Shown: piece by piece, positions 6,577-14,365 of the stretch | Position numbering within the stretch: the stretch's first letter is position 1 | Layout: every line of letters starts with the position of its first letter | From: Treponema sp. | Lineage (GTDB): Bacteria > Spirochaetota > Spirochaetia > Treponematales > Breznakiellaceae | DNA length: 44,651 nucleotides | Direction: 5' to 3' | NCBI GenBank assembly: GCA_031282065.1 | Contig: JAITEL010000059.1 | Location: 1 to 44,651 of the forward strand | Position numbers and translations under genes: made by a program | The notes under the pieces: model-generated | The model's database searches: none | The model's input: the letters and a program-made list of their open reading frames with translations, nothing else | What the model was told of the DNA's origin: nothing

Positions 6577-8969
6577 CTAGAATACCCCGGTAATGGCCAG
6601 GATGGAGAGGGTCGCGGAAACCAGGGAGAGGATCGTGGTAATAACCGGGGCGAATTGATTAAACTTAGCCGTGAAGGTATTGACAGGTACGCTGATCATG
6701 GATTCCGGGGGAATGTGGTCGGAAAGCTTGAGGTTTTTATGATACATATCAAAGACCTTAATGCCCCGGCCGCTGTTCAGCAGCTCGTCCCGGCCTCCTG
6801 CCAGGTTGATATAGTACTCAGCCTGGCGATCCGGCACATAGGGGTACCTCCCCGGGGCTTTCACCGCCCCGCTTACCAGGACAAAGTATTGCTTAAAGGG
6901 AATGATGATGGTGTCTCCGTTTTCCAAGGCCATATCTTTTGAGAAGTCATGCTCATATAAGAAGGGCCGCAGATCCACCGGGATCTGCTCTTCTCCCCTC
7001 AGGATATAGCCGTTGGTCAAGTCCGATACCGCGGTGAACTGCTTGCGGATGGCTCTCACCGCATTGCCCAGGGTTTCCCCGTAATAAAAGGGGTATTCCA
7101 TCTTGGATGTCCCCTCGATCTCTGCGCTGGTTTCTTCTACCTCGGTCGTACGCATCGGGGAAAGGGCCCCTTCAAAAAAGACAACCGGACGGTTTACGCT
7201 TTTATCATCCACGAATATCCTGTCCCTGTCCTCAAGGAGCACCCGGGGGCTTTCACGAAAGGAGGTGAATTGGGTCTCCCCTGAAAGGCCCTCAAGGGTA
7301 TGGATACGGGAGAGGCGGATACGCTCGGTATCCGCGTTGAGGGTAAAGCCGTCCGCGTAATAGGAGATGAGCGCGTCCAAGTGCTCCTCGGGAAGCAGTT
7401 CATAGGTACCGGGCCTGAAGACCTCACCGCTTATGCTGACGATGCGCCCTGCCGCGGGGATATGGATCCGGTCTCCCGGCCGTATGTAGGGGTCTTGGGA
7501 GAGATCCCCAAAGCGGCGGGCCAAGAACAGGTCGTAGTCTCGTGTTTTTCCCGCAGCGGATCGGATCCGTACAAAGCGCGTTGAGGCCTTGTCCGTAAAC
7601 TCGGTGGCTAATGCGGATAAGCGGGTCAGGCTGGACAGGGGTTTATCTCCGGCTTCAATCACTTCCCCGCTTAGGGTGTAATACCGGCGGTAGGGGATGA
7701 CAATAACATCCCCCTCTTGGAGGGTCCTATCCGCAGTATAGTCGTTGCGAAAGAGGAAAGCTTCCAGGTCCACCGGAATCTGGAGGCCCTCCCGGAGTAT
7801 ATAAGCTTGGGCCAAGTCCGAAACATCGCTGAAAGCGGCTGAGGTATTGCGGCTGGCATTGCCGAGGGTTTCCCCTTGATAAAAGTAATAGGGAATCCGG
7901 GATATGCTCTGGGGGCTTTGAGGGTTTTGAGGGCTCTGGAGGCTTTGAGGGCTTTGAGGCTCCTCCTCCTCTTCGCCTGGGGCGGTCCCGGGTAGGACCA
8001 GCGCGCCCTCAAAGAAGACGGCTGTCCGGTGGTTCCTTTTGTGGTCCACCTGCAGCTCGTCCCCATCCTCCAGGGCTATAGCCCTATCCTCTTCCCAGGA
8101 GATGAAACGGATTTCCTGCGGGGCTTGTGCAGTGCTGCCGGAACGGATGAGGCTCATCTTCTGGGGCACTGCGTTGAGGGTGAAGCCGTCCGCGTAATAG
8201 GAGATGAGCGCGTCCAAGTGTTCCTCGGGAAGCAGCTCATAGGTACCGGGCCTGAAGACCTCGCCGCTTATGCGGACGATGCGCCCTGCCGCAGGGATGT
8301 GGATCTGGTCTCCCGGCCGTATGTAGGGGTCTTGGGAAAGATCCCCAAAGCGGCGGGCTAAGAACAGGTCATAGTCCAGGTCTTTTCCCGCAGCAGTGCT
8401 TACCCGTACAAAGCGCAGAGAGGCCTTCTGGGTCAGCTCCGTGGGTAACGAGGATAAGCGGGTAAGTCCATCCACGGCAAGCATACCGGCTCTGGTAGTT
8501 TCCCCGCTGAGGGCCACCTGGAAACGCCCCATGTGGGTGAGGGTAAGGGAGGCCCCGGACAGGGGATAGTTTCGGGAAACCAGGTTGAGCACCTCCGTCC
8601 TTAATTGGAGGTAGCTTTTGCCCCGGCCGTTTAAGGTTCCCAACTGCTGTACCTTTAACTGATACCCTGCATCCAGGCTCAGGGGAACGCTCAGGGCTCC
8701 TCCTAAGGCGGCTACATAATAGGAAAGGGTATAGACATCCCCCGGGGTGGCAGGGTAATCCGCACTCGAGCGGGCCAGGGATAAACGGGCAGCGGTCTCT
8801 TCCGTACTTTGCCGGGCAAGCGAAGCACGGTCAAGCTCTTGGGGAAAGGCAGGAAGAATTCCCCATAAGAGCGCAAACGCGGCAAGTATGCCTATAGGGC
8901 GACGGCTGAGAGAACCGGTGCATGACCGTATAGGGGGGGGGGGGGGGGGGTATTATAAGCAAAGAACAC
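6577..8969 (-). CDS. SLBB-domain polysaccharide export-type protein, out of frame at a poly-C tract
   Basis: The body (8643 down to 6577, ~690 residues) has repeated SLBB/soluble-ligand-binding modules with YIRPGDQIHIPAAGRI, SGEVFRPGTYELLPEEHL and a final VSGAVKAPGRYPYVPD, and ends in a hydrophobic segment (VITTILSLVSATLSILAI). The same frame continues upstream to encode GILAAFALLWGILPAFPQ (8892-8839), an evident signal peptide, but contains no ATG, GTG or TTG before an in-frame TAA at 8955-8953. A GTG at 8969 with AGGGAG nine bases before it is the best start. It lies two bases out of frame across the 18-C tract, and 19 or 16 Cs would join the two. Likely role: periplasmic/outer-membrane step of polysaccharide export. 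Confidence 0.7.
7334..7545. repeat. Intragenic duplication of an SLBB module (partner 8171-8382)
   Basis: The stretch from gcgttgaggg onward at 7334 recurs 837 bp later at 8171 with only scattered single-base changes over ~210 bp (about 95% identical by eye). Both copies code the same DYDLFLARRFGDLSQDPY...YADGFTLNA block. Flanking module parts are more diverged, so this is a recent duplication or gene conversion within the SLBB gene. A Q/S/P-rich spacer with 9-12-bp repeats (ctttgaggg units, about 7909-7966) lies between them. Confidence 0.85.
8933..8950. repeat. Poly-G tract (18 G on +; poly-C in the SLBB gene)
   Basis: An uninterrupted run of 18 G on the plus strand, read as C on the minus strand, between the likely GTG start (8969) and the signal peptide of the SLBB gene. 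Runs of this length slip at high rates during replication. Frame arithmetic shows that 16 or 19 residues link start and signal peptide, while 18 (as here) ends translation within ~25 codons at TAG. The assembled length may itself be uncertain. Confidence 0.9.
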
Positions 8970-9002
8970 GATAGGTATCTCCCTGGTAGCTTTAATGGTT
9001 TT

Positions 9003-9032
9003 ATGATACTCAATCCCGTACGATTAGGTCAA
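9003..9032 (-). promoter_or_regulatory. Promoter of the SLBB gene (sigma70-type)
   Basis: On the minus strand, TTGACC (9032-9027), an 18-bp spacer and TATCAT (9008-9003). The start of transcription would fall near 8996, giving a ~27-nt leader to the AGGGAG site (8984-8979) and the GTG at 8969. A TATAAT-like string also abuts the poly-C tract (8956-8951) and could act as a second -10, but no -35 partner is visible. Confidence 0.5.
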
Positions 9033-9133
9033 GAGCCCTTGTACCGCGGCTGCGTATGCTCCTCACGCTCGAATTCTCTATTTCTTTGTATAATAAGGAT
9101 TTATCTTTCCCTAGCCGCCATGGAGGTCAATAA

Positions 9134-9416
9134 GTACATCTCTTTGGGGATTCCCTCCTTACCCGGTTTTGTTTTGAGACAAGCGGGAGTCCTGGTAAAG
9201 AGATCAAACGTTTTGGTAAGGAGATAGGTGAGATTTTTCCATGAGGCAAAGAGATTTTCAAAGGAGGTCAAGAGATTTTGCAAAAAGGTCAAGAGATTTT
9301 CCCAGGAGATCAAGCGTTTTTCCCAGGAGGTCAAGAGATTTTATAAGGAGATCAAGTGTTTTTGCAAGGAGATCAAGCGTTTTTATAGCGGCCTGTGGAG
9401 CCTGTTCGTTCCATAG
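9134..9416 (+). repeat. Dispersed repeat with seven or more 21-bp units, copy 1
   Basis: It begins gtacatctctttgggg and ends gagcctgttcgttccatag; between them lie 21-bp units of the type aagagattttcaaaggaggtc (9197-9390). A shorter relative with the same two ends but only two units lies inverted at 32167-32303. Read in frame, the units give seven-residue repeats (KEVKRFC, QEIKRFS, KEIKRFY), and the left end gives LFGDSLLTRFCFETSGSP, matched in the second copy by LFGEPLPDRFCFETTGSP. No ribosome site or full-length ORF is evident. This repeat accounts for most of the 8970-9470 interval upstream of the TerD gene. Confidence 0.75.
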
Positions 9417-9487
9417 CCGCAAGCGGGTACGCCTAGTCGTAGGCCGCGGGATGCTTCTCCCGCATTGCCTTTTTTATTTGACATACG

Positions 9488-9515
9488 TTGAAAGTAGTTA
9501 TAGGGTGTATATACT
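9488..9515 (+). promoter_or_regulatory. Promoter of the TerD/TerA pair
   Basis: TTGAAA (9488-9493), a 16-bp spacer and TATACT (9510-9515). A TTGACA also lies at 9478-9483, but with a poor -10 at standard spacing. A good ribosome site AGGAGG (9532-9537) follows before the ATG at 9544. Confidence 0.5.
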
Positions 9516-9543
9516 TTAGACTTAGTGGTACAGGAGGACAGAA

Positions 9544-10122
9544 ATGTCAATTAGTTTGCAGAAAGGCGGCAAGGTTGATTTAACCAAGAACAACCCTGGG
9601 CTATCGAAATTGATCGTAGGGCTTGGCTGGGATACCAAGAAGTATGATGGGGGAGCGGATTTTGATCTTGATGCTTCATCATTCTTACTGGGAGCGGACG
9701 GGAAAGTAAGCGGTGAAGGGGATTTTATCTTTTATAATAACCCCAAACACCCAAGCAATGCGGTGGTTTCTATCGGGGACAATCGTACCGGTGCCGGTGC
9801 GGGCGATGATGAACAGATCAAAGTGGATCTCTCAAGGGTACCGGCAGCGATTCACAAGATCGCTTTTACCGTTACTATCCACGAGGCCGATGCGCGGCGG
9901 CAGAATTTCGGACAGGTCAGCAACGCGTACATCAGGATTATCAATGAAGTTACCCATGAAGAGCTGTTACGCTTTGATCTGGGTGAAGATTTTTCTATTG
10001 AAACGGCGATTGTGGTAGGCGAGCTGTACCGGCACGGCTCCGAGTGGAAATTCAGCGCCATAGGCAGCGGTTTCCAGGGCGGTCTTAGCGCGCTGGTAAA
10101 GAATTTCGGGCTGCATATATAG
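9544..10122 (+). CDS. terD: TerD-family protein
   Basis: A 192-residue TerD domain protein, full length. The family signature is clear: [12 protein letters not shown] at the N-terminus, [27 protein letters not shown] (residues ~24-50, with the acidic calcium-binding residues), [15 protein letters not shown] near 80 and [21 protein letters not shown] near 155. TerD proteins are cytoplasmic calcium-binding proteins linked to tellurite, phage and envelope stress, with the molecular role unsettled. AGGAGG lies seven bases before the ATG. A second TerD-superfamily gene follows after 75 nt. No TerB, TerC or TerZ gene is nearby, so this is a reduced set. Confidence 0.95.
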   Translation: MSISLQKGGKVDLTKNNPGLSKLIVGLGWDTKKYDGGADFDLDASSFLLGADGKVSGEGDFIFYNNPKHPSNAVVSIGDNRTGAGAGDDEQIKVDLSRVPAAIHKIAFTVTIHEADARRQNFGQVSNAYIRIINEVTHEELLRFDLGEDFSIETAIVVGELYRHGSEWKFSAIGSGFQGGLSALVKNFGLHI

Positions 10123-10197
10123 CCCGGCGCAGGGACTTCTAGGCAGGCAGGGAGGAGGGTCTTAGGCGTTTCTTCTTGCAGCCTTACAGGGGGATAT

Positions 10198-10809
10198 ATG
10201 GCTATAGAATTAAGAAAAGGCAATAAGGTCATCCTCGAGAAGAAATCCGTTTCTTTAGGAGAAATCCTGGTAAACCTTAATTGGAATCATGGAGGAGGCA
10301 GGGGAAAAACCGGTTTTTTTGCATCCCTTTCTCGAGGGGGCAAAGGGGTTGATTTGGATTTAGGCTGCTTGTATGAGCTTAAAAGCGGGCAGAAGGGATG
10401 TGTGCAGGCATTGGGTAAGGCTTTCGGCAATTATCAAGCCCCGCCGTATATTTCCCTGGACGGTGATGATCGGACAGGCGAATCAACGGAAGGTGAAACC
10501 TTGCGTATTAACGGAACAATGATAGCGCAGATTACCCGTATCTTGGTTTATACCTTTATTTATGAAGGCGTCGCAAACTGGCAGCAGGTTGATGGTGTGG
10601 TACGCTTAAGCTATCCGGGCAGTGACGATATTATCGTGCGTATGGATGAATATGGATCGGCTAAAACACTATGCGGTATTGCCCTGCTGGAAAATCAGCA
10701 TAACGAAACCTTCTCTGTTGAAAAAGTTGTTCAGTTTTATGATAGTCAGCGGTACCTTGACCAAGCTTTTGGCTGGGGTATGGAATGGCATTCGGGAACA
10801 AAAAACTAG
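10198..10809 (+). CDS. TerA-type member of the TerD superfamily
   Basis: 203 residues. The pattern LRKGNKVILEKK, EILVNLNW, then VDLDLGCLYELKSGQKGCVQ, ALGKAFG, PPYISLDGDDRTGES, GETLRING and IARILVYTFIYEGVANW-like strings is that of the TerA (stress-response, C-terminal) type rather than classic TerD. The end AFGWGMEWHSGTK also fits. It keeps the acidic DLDLG and DGDDRTG loops expected to bind calcium. It lies 75 nt after terD, is probably cotranscribed from the promoter near 9500, and is preceded by a weak GGGGGATAT ribosome site. Shorter than enterobacterial TerA, which has an extra N-terminal domain. Confidence 0.85.
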   Translation: MAIELRKGNKVILEKKSVSLGEILVNLNWNHGGGRGKTGFFASLSRGGKGVDLDLGCLYELKSGQKGCVQALGKAFGNYQAPPYISLDGDDRTGESTEGETLRINGTMIAQITRILVYTFIYEGVANWQQVDGVVRLSYPGSDDIIVRMDEYGSAKTLCGIALLENQHNETFSVEKVVQFYDSQRYLDQAFGWGMEWHSGTKN

Positions 10810-10898
10810 AGCCCGGATCCCCCGGCCTCAAAGACCAGGCTTGCCACACGTTTTAAATCGTTACAGTATACTGAGGGAAAGAAAGACCCTATAGTAAA

Positions 10899-10918
10899 GG
10901 AGGCTTTTCAAAGCCTCC
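10899..10918 (+). terminator. Hairpin after the TerD/TerA pair
   Basis: GGAGGCTT and AAGCCTCC form an 8-bp stem with a 4-base loop, ~90 nt after the TerA-type stop. The following bases are not a clean T run (cttaccgtttgagggga), so efficient intrinsic termination is uncertain. The rest of the gap to 11105 shows no gene. AAGGAGG at 11093-11099 is the ribosome site of the next gene. Confidence 0.45.
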
Positions 10919-11104
10919 CTTACCGTTTGAGGGGATTTTAAAGCATTCAGTTGGTTTGGGAGATCAGGTAAAATAGTGTATACTTGAATTAAAAGGAACG
11001 TATTTATAGGTATAAAGGGCCAAAACCCGGAGTATAGTCGATAGTTAAGAAACGCATGATAATCAAGTAGCCTTGCTTCCTATGGTTTCTTAAGGAGGAA
11101 TCGA

Positions 11105-13195
11105 ATGCGTGAGACCGCATTAAAGCCGGTGATCCGGTTAATCAAAGAAAATTGCGTTAATTGTCATAAATGTATCATGGTGTGTCCCGTGAAAATGTGC
11201 AATAATGGCTCAGGATCTACGGTGGAGTTTAACAGCGATCTCTGTCTGGGCTGCGGTGAATGTATTCACGCCTGCGATCATAAGGCCAGAGTCGGCATAG
11301 ATGATTTTGAGCCGTTTATGCAGGCGCTTAAGGAAGGAACCAATATAGCGGCTATCGTGGCCCCTGCTATTGCCACCATGTTTGGCGGGGAATACCTGAA
11401 ATTTAACGGCTATCTGAAAAAAATCGGGATTAAAGCGGTCTTTGATGTGAGCTTTGGGGCAGAGCTCACGATTAAGTCCTATGTGGCGTACAGGAAAAAG
11501 AAGAACCCCTCCCTTATCATAGCTCAGCCCTGCCCCTGTCTGGTCTCATTCATTGAAATATACCGGCCTGAACTCATCCCCTACTTGGCCCCTGCCGATA
11601 GCCCCATGGTGCATATCATGAAGATGATTAAACGCTACTATCCCCAGTATGCAGGCTATAAAATCGCGGCTATCTCTCCCTGTTATGCCAAACGAAGGGA
11701 ATTCGACGCGGTGGGTATTGGGGATTACAACGTAACCTTTAAGTCCATCCTGAATCATCTTGAACGCACCAAGGACCGCATCAGCCAGTATGAGCCTGTT
11801 CCCTATGAGAACCCGGCGGCAGAACGGGCGGTCCTCTTTTCTACCCCAGGGGGCCTCATGCGTACCCTGGAACGCTATGACAGTAGAGCTTCAAGTCATA
11901 CCAGGAAGATAGAGGGGAATCCTGAAGTCTATCATTACCTTGCCCATTTGGAGAAAGCCATCAAGAGCAAGAGCCTTTCCCCGTACAATCTGGTGGATTG
12001 CCTTAATTGCAAAATGGGGTGCAACGGCGGACCTGCCACATCGAACCGGAAGCGGCAAATTGACGAAGTTGAAGTAAAGGTGGAAAACCGGCATGTTGCT
12101 GCCAGGAACCATTATAGGAAGAAGCATCGCAGCGAACAGGCTGCAAATCGTAAACTGGAAAAACTCCTGGATGATTACTGGCAAGAGGGCTTATATGACC
12201 GTACCTACGTCAATAGGTCGGAGCTGTTCAAACGAAACGTTACCATTCCTTCCGCGAAGGAGCTACAGGCGGTGTATGTTCAAATGTATAAAAAAGAGGA
12301 GCGGGATTTCCTCAACTGTGCTGCCTGCGGGTATGACAACTGTGAACAGATGGCAGTTGCCATTATTAACGGGCTTAACCGGCCTGAAAACTGCCGGCAT
12401 TTCCTTGAAATCGAGAAAGACCTCCTGAATAGACGACACAAAGAAGAAATTGATAAGACTATTAACATGGTCTACGGGCATACCATAGGAGAGATGAATA
12501 AAAGTATCCAGGGTATTGGCTCTTTGACCCAGCTTATCAATGAGACTGCCGCGGCGATCCTTAAATCCTCTGCGGTGGTGGAAGCCATGGTCGAGAATGT
12601 CCGGTCCATCTACAATACCTTGGAGCATAACGCGGAGAACGTCTTGAAGCTCAGTACCTCTTCTTTGGAGGGCAAGAACCGCATCGCGAAAATCGGGGAA
12701 TTGATAAACGACGTGTCTGCTCAGTCGGATGCCTTGATTCAAGCCTGTAAGGTCATTAGCGACATCGCCGATGAGACGAATATCCTGGGTATGAATGCGG
12801 CTATTGAAGCGGCCCATGCAGGGGATACCATAGGTAAGGGTTTTGCCGTAGTTGCCGGAGAGATACGGCACTTGGCAGATAATTCCGGGCATCAGGCAGG
12901 GGAAATAGAGAAAAGCCTCAAGAGCATTAAACAGCTCATTGATATATCCAGCGGGTCCTCTGTTCAAGCCCAGAGCCAGTTTGATACCATCGTATCCTTA
13001 GTCGGCTCGGTAAAAGATGAAGAGCTGCGTATCAGAAACGCCGTGGAAACACAGAATAATGGAGGCCAGCAGATCATTCAATCCTTAAACGAGGTGAACA
13101 CCCTTATATTACAGATCAAAGCCGAGTCTACGGCCCTCCTGGAATCGGGGAAGGCTGTGCTTAATAATATCAGTTCGCTGAAAAACATACCCTGA
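11105..13195 (+). CDS. Soluble sensor: ferredoxin + [FeFe]-hydrogenase-like + Fe-S + MCP domain
   Basis: 696 residues with no membrane segment. Residues 17-57 hold two 4Fe-4S motifs (C17/20/23/27 and C47/50/53/57). Residues ~70-330 match the hydrogenase large-subunit C-terminal domain. Its H-cluster loops are altered: QPCPC (C143, C145) stands where TSCCP is usual, SPCYAKRRE (C193) and CLNCKMGCNGG (C299, C302, C306). Residues 405-430 hold a further CxxC-x4-C...C cluster (NCAACGYDNC). After a helical linker comes an MCP signalling domain with the tip DETNILGMNAAIEAAHAG. By known family behaviour this is a cytoplasmic redox or hydrogen sensor feeding CheA. No methyl-acceptor receptor or CheW gene is adjacent. 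Start: AAGGAGG six bases upstream. Confidence 0.88.
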   Translation: MRETALKPVIRLIKENCVNCHKCIMVCPVKMCNNGSGSTVEFNSDLCLGCGECIHACDHKARVGIDDFEPFMQALKEGTNIAAIVAPAIATMFGGEYLKFNGYLKKIGIKAVFDVSFGAELTIKSYVAYRKKKNPSLIIAQPCPCLVSFIEIYRPELIPYLAPADSPMVHIMKMIKRYYPQYAGYKIAAISPCYAKRREFDAVGIGDYNVTFKSILNHLERTKDRISQYEPVPYENPAAERAVLFSTPGGLMRTLERYDSRASSHTRKIEGNPEVYHYLAHLEKAIKSKSLSPYNLVDCLNCKMGCNGGPATSNRKRQIDEVEVKVENRHVAARNHYRKKHRSEQAANRKLEKLLDDYWQEGLYDRTYVNRSELFKRNVTIPSAKELQAVYVQMYKKEERDFLNCAACGYDNCEQMAVAIINGLNRPENCRHFLEIEKDLLNRRHKEEIDKTINMVYGHTIGEMNKSIQGIGSLTQLINETAAAILKSSAVVEAMVENVRSIYNTLEHNAENVLKLSTSSLEGKNRIAKIGELINDVSAQSDALIQACKVISDIADETNILGMNAAIEAAHAGDTIGKGFAVVAGEIRHLADNSGHQAGEIEKSLKSIKQLIDISSGSSVQAQSQFDTIVSLVGSVKDEELRIRNAVETQNNGGQQIIQSLNEVNTLILQIKAESTALLESGKAVLNNISSLKNIP

Positions 13196-13199
13196 GGTT

Positions 13200-13230
13200 C
13201 CCGGCAGGTATACGCCATATACCTGCCGGG
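13200..13230. terminator. Strong hairpin between convergent genes
   Basis: CCCGGCAGGTATA pairs perfectly with TATACCTGCCGGG (13-bp stem, loop cgcca), starting 4 nt after the MCP-hydrogenase stop and ending 17 nt before the phosphofructokinase stop. The position suggests a bidirectional terminator, but neither side has a U run. Confidence 0.5.
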
Positions 13231-13247
13231 TATACGGGCCTTAGCCT

Positions 13248-14354
13248 TTACCTTCCCAGGCAGGTCCCCACGGCTGCTGCGCTGTCAAGCATATAGTAAT
13301 CTTCAGGTACTGATTTAACCTTTCCCGCAGGAACAGCGAGATCCACCGAGCAGATCTCCGTACCCTGCAAGGCAACCATCTTACCGTATTCTCCCCGGGC
13401 CAAGAGTTCTGCCGCAGCAGTACCCAGGTTGGTGGCTAAGACCCGATCCGATGCACTGGGGATGCCTCCTCGCTGTACATACCCTAAGACCGTTGCCCGG
13501 GTTTCCATACCGGTCTCCTGTTCAATCTCCTGGGCCACCCGATAGGCAATCGCGGTCTTCACGGTCTTTTCCCGGTATTTCTTACGGTCTTTCTTGTCCA
13601 TTTCCCCTTCCTCAAGGGACAAGGCGCCTTCAGCCACGACCACAATGGAGAAGCTCTTGCCCTTCTGAGCCCGTTTGATGAGGTGCCGGCCAATGGCCTT
13701 GATATCATAGGGGATTTCCGGGATGAGGATCACATCACCCCCTCCGGCTATCCCCGCGTACAGGGCAAGCCAGCCTGCTTTGTGGCCCATAAGTTCAATG
13801 ACCATGACCCGGTTATGGCTTTGTGCCGTGGAATGGAGCCGGTCTATGGCTTCGGTCCCAATGGAAAGGGCTGAATGGAAGCCAAAGGTCCGGTCCGTAC
13901 CGACCATATCGTTATCAATGGTCTTGGGCAGTCCTAGCACATTGAGCCCTTCCTGGGAGAGGCGGTATCCTGTAGTGGTGGTTCCGTTGCCTCCCAAGAT
14001 CACCAGGCAATCCAGGTTACCGTGGTGGTAATGCTCCTTGATGGCCTGTACCTTATCTTCGCTGGAGAAAGAAACGTCCTGATCTTCCATGCCTCCGGGC
14101 TTAAAGGGCTTTTCCCGGCTGGTCCCCAGGATGGTTCCCCCGCGCGTGAGTATCCCTGAGAAATCTTCCGGCTTGAGGAAGCGGACATCCCCCTCAATGA
14201 GGCCCCGGTACCCGTTGGCGATCCCCAGGATGGTCATACCGTACCGATCATAGGCGGCCCGGCATACTCCCCGAATCGCCGCATTCAAACCGGGACAATC
14301 CCCGCCGCCGGTGAGAATCCCTATGGTTTTCGTGGCACTGCGCTGCATTCCCAT
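13248..14354 (-). CDS. pfkA: 6-phosphofructokinase (group III-like)
   Basis: 368 residues, phosphorylating fructose 6-phosphate in glycolysis in the cytoplasm. GILTGGGDCPGLNAAIR at residues 12-28 is the phosphoryl-donor loop. The donor-choosing sites read GGNG at 121-124 (glycine as in ATP enzymes, with Asn in place of the common Asp) and PKTIDND at 143-149 (lysine, as in pyrophosphate-dependent enzymes). This Gly/Lys mix is that of group III PFKs, so donor preference cannot be called. MGHKAGWLA and RATVLGYVQRGGIPSASDR are the substrate-binding blocks. AAGGAG lies six bases before the ATG. It follows the GatB-asparaginase gene after 11 nt and is likely cotranscribed with it. Confidence 0.9.
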   Translation of the reverse strand: MGMQRSATKTIGILTGGGDCPGLNAAIRGVCRAAYDRYGMTILGIANGYRGLIEGDVRFLKPEDFSGILTRGGTILGTSREKPFKPGGMEDQDVSFSSEDKVQAIKEHYHHGNLDCLVILGGNGTTTTGYRLSQEGLNVLGLPKTIDNDMVGTDRTFGFHSALSIGTEAIDRLHSTAQSHNRVMVIELMGHKAGWLALYAGIAGGGDVILIPEIPYDIKAIGRHLIKRAQKGKSFSIVVVAEGALSLEEGEMDKKDRKKYREKTVKTAIAYRVAQEIEQETGMETRATVLGYVQRGGIPSASDRVLATNLGTAAAELLARGEYGKMVALQGTEICSVDLAVPAGKVKSVPEDYYMLDSAAAVGTCLGR

Positions 14355-14365
14355 AGCACGCTCCT

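Noticed and set aside
8831-9013. ORF through the poly-C tract ending SCLSPRA
   Set aside because: It is the off-frame product of the SLBB gene region, not a protein of its own.
9228-9416. Small ORF with KRF repeats as a gene
   Set aside because: No ribosome site and no upstream promoter. The periodicity is explained by the 21-bp repeat.
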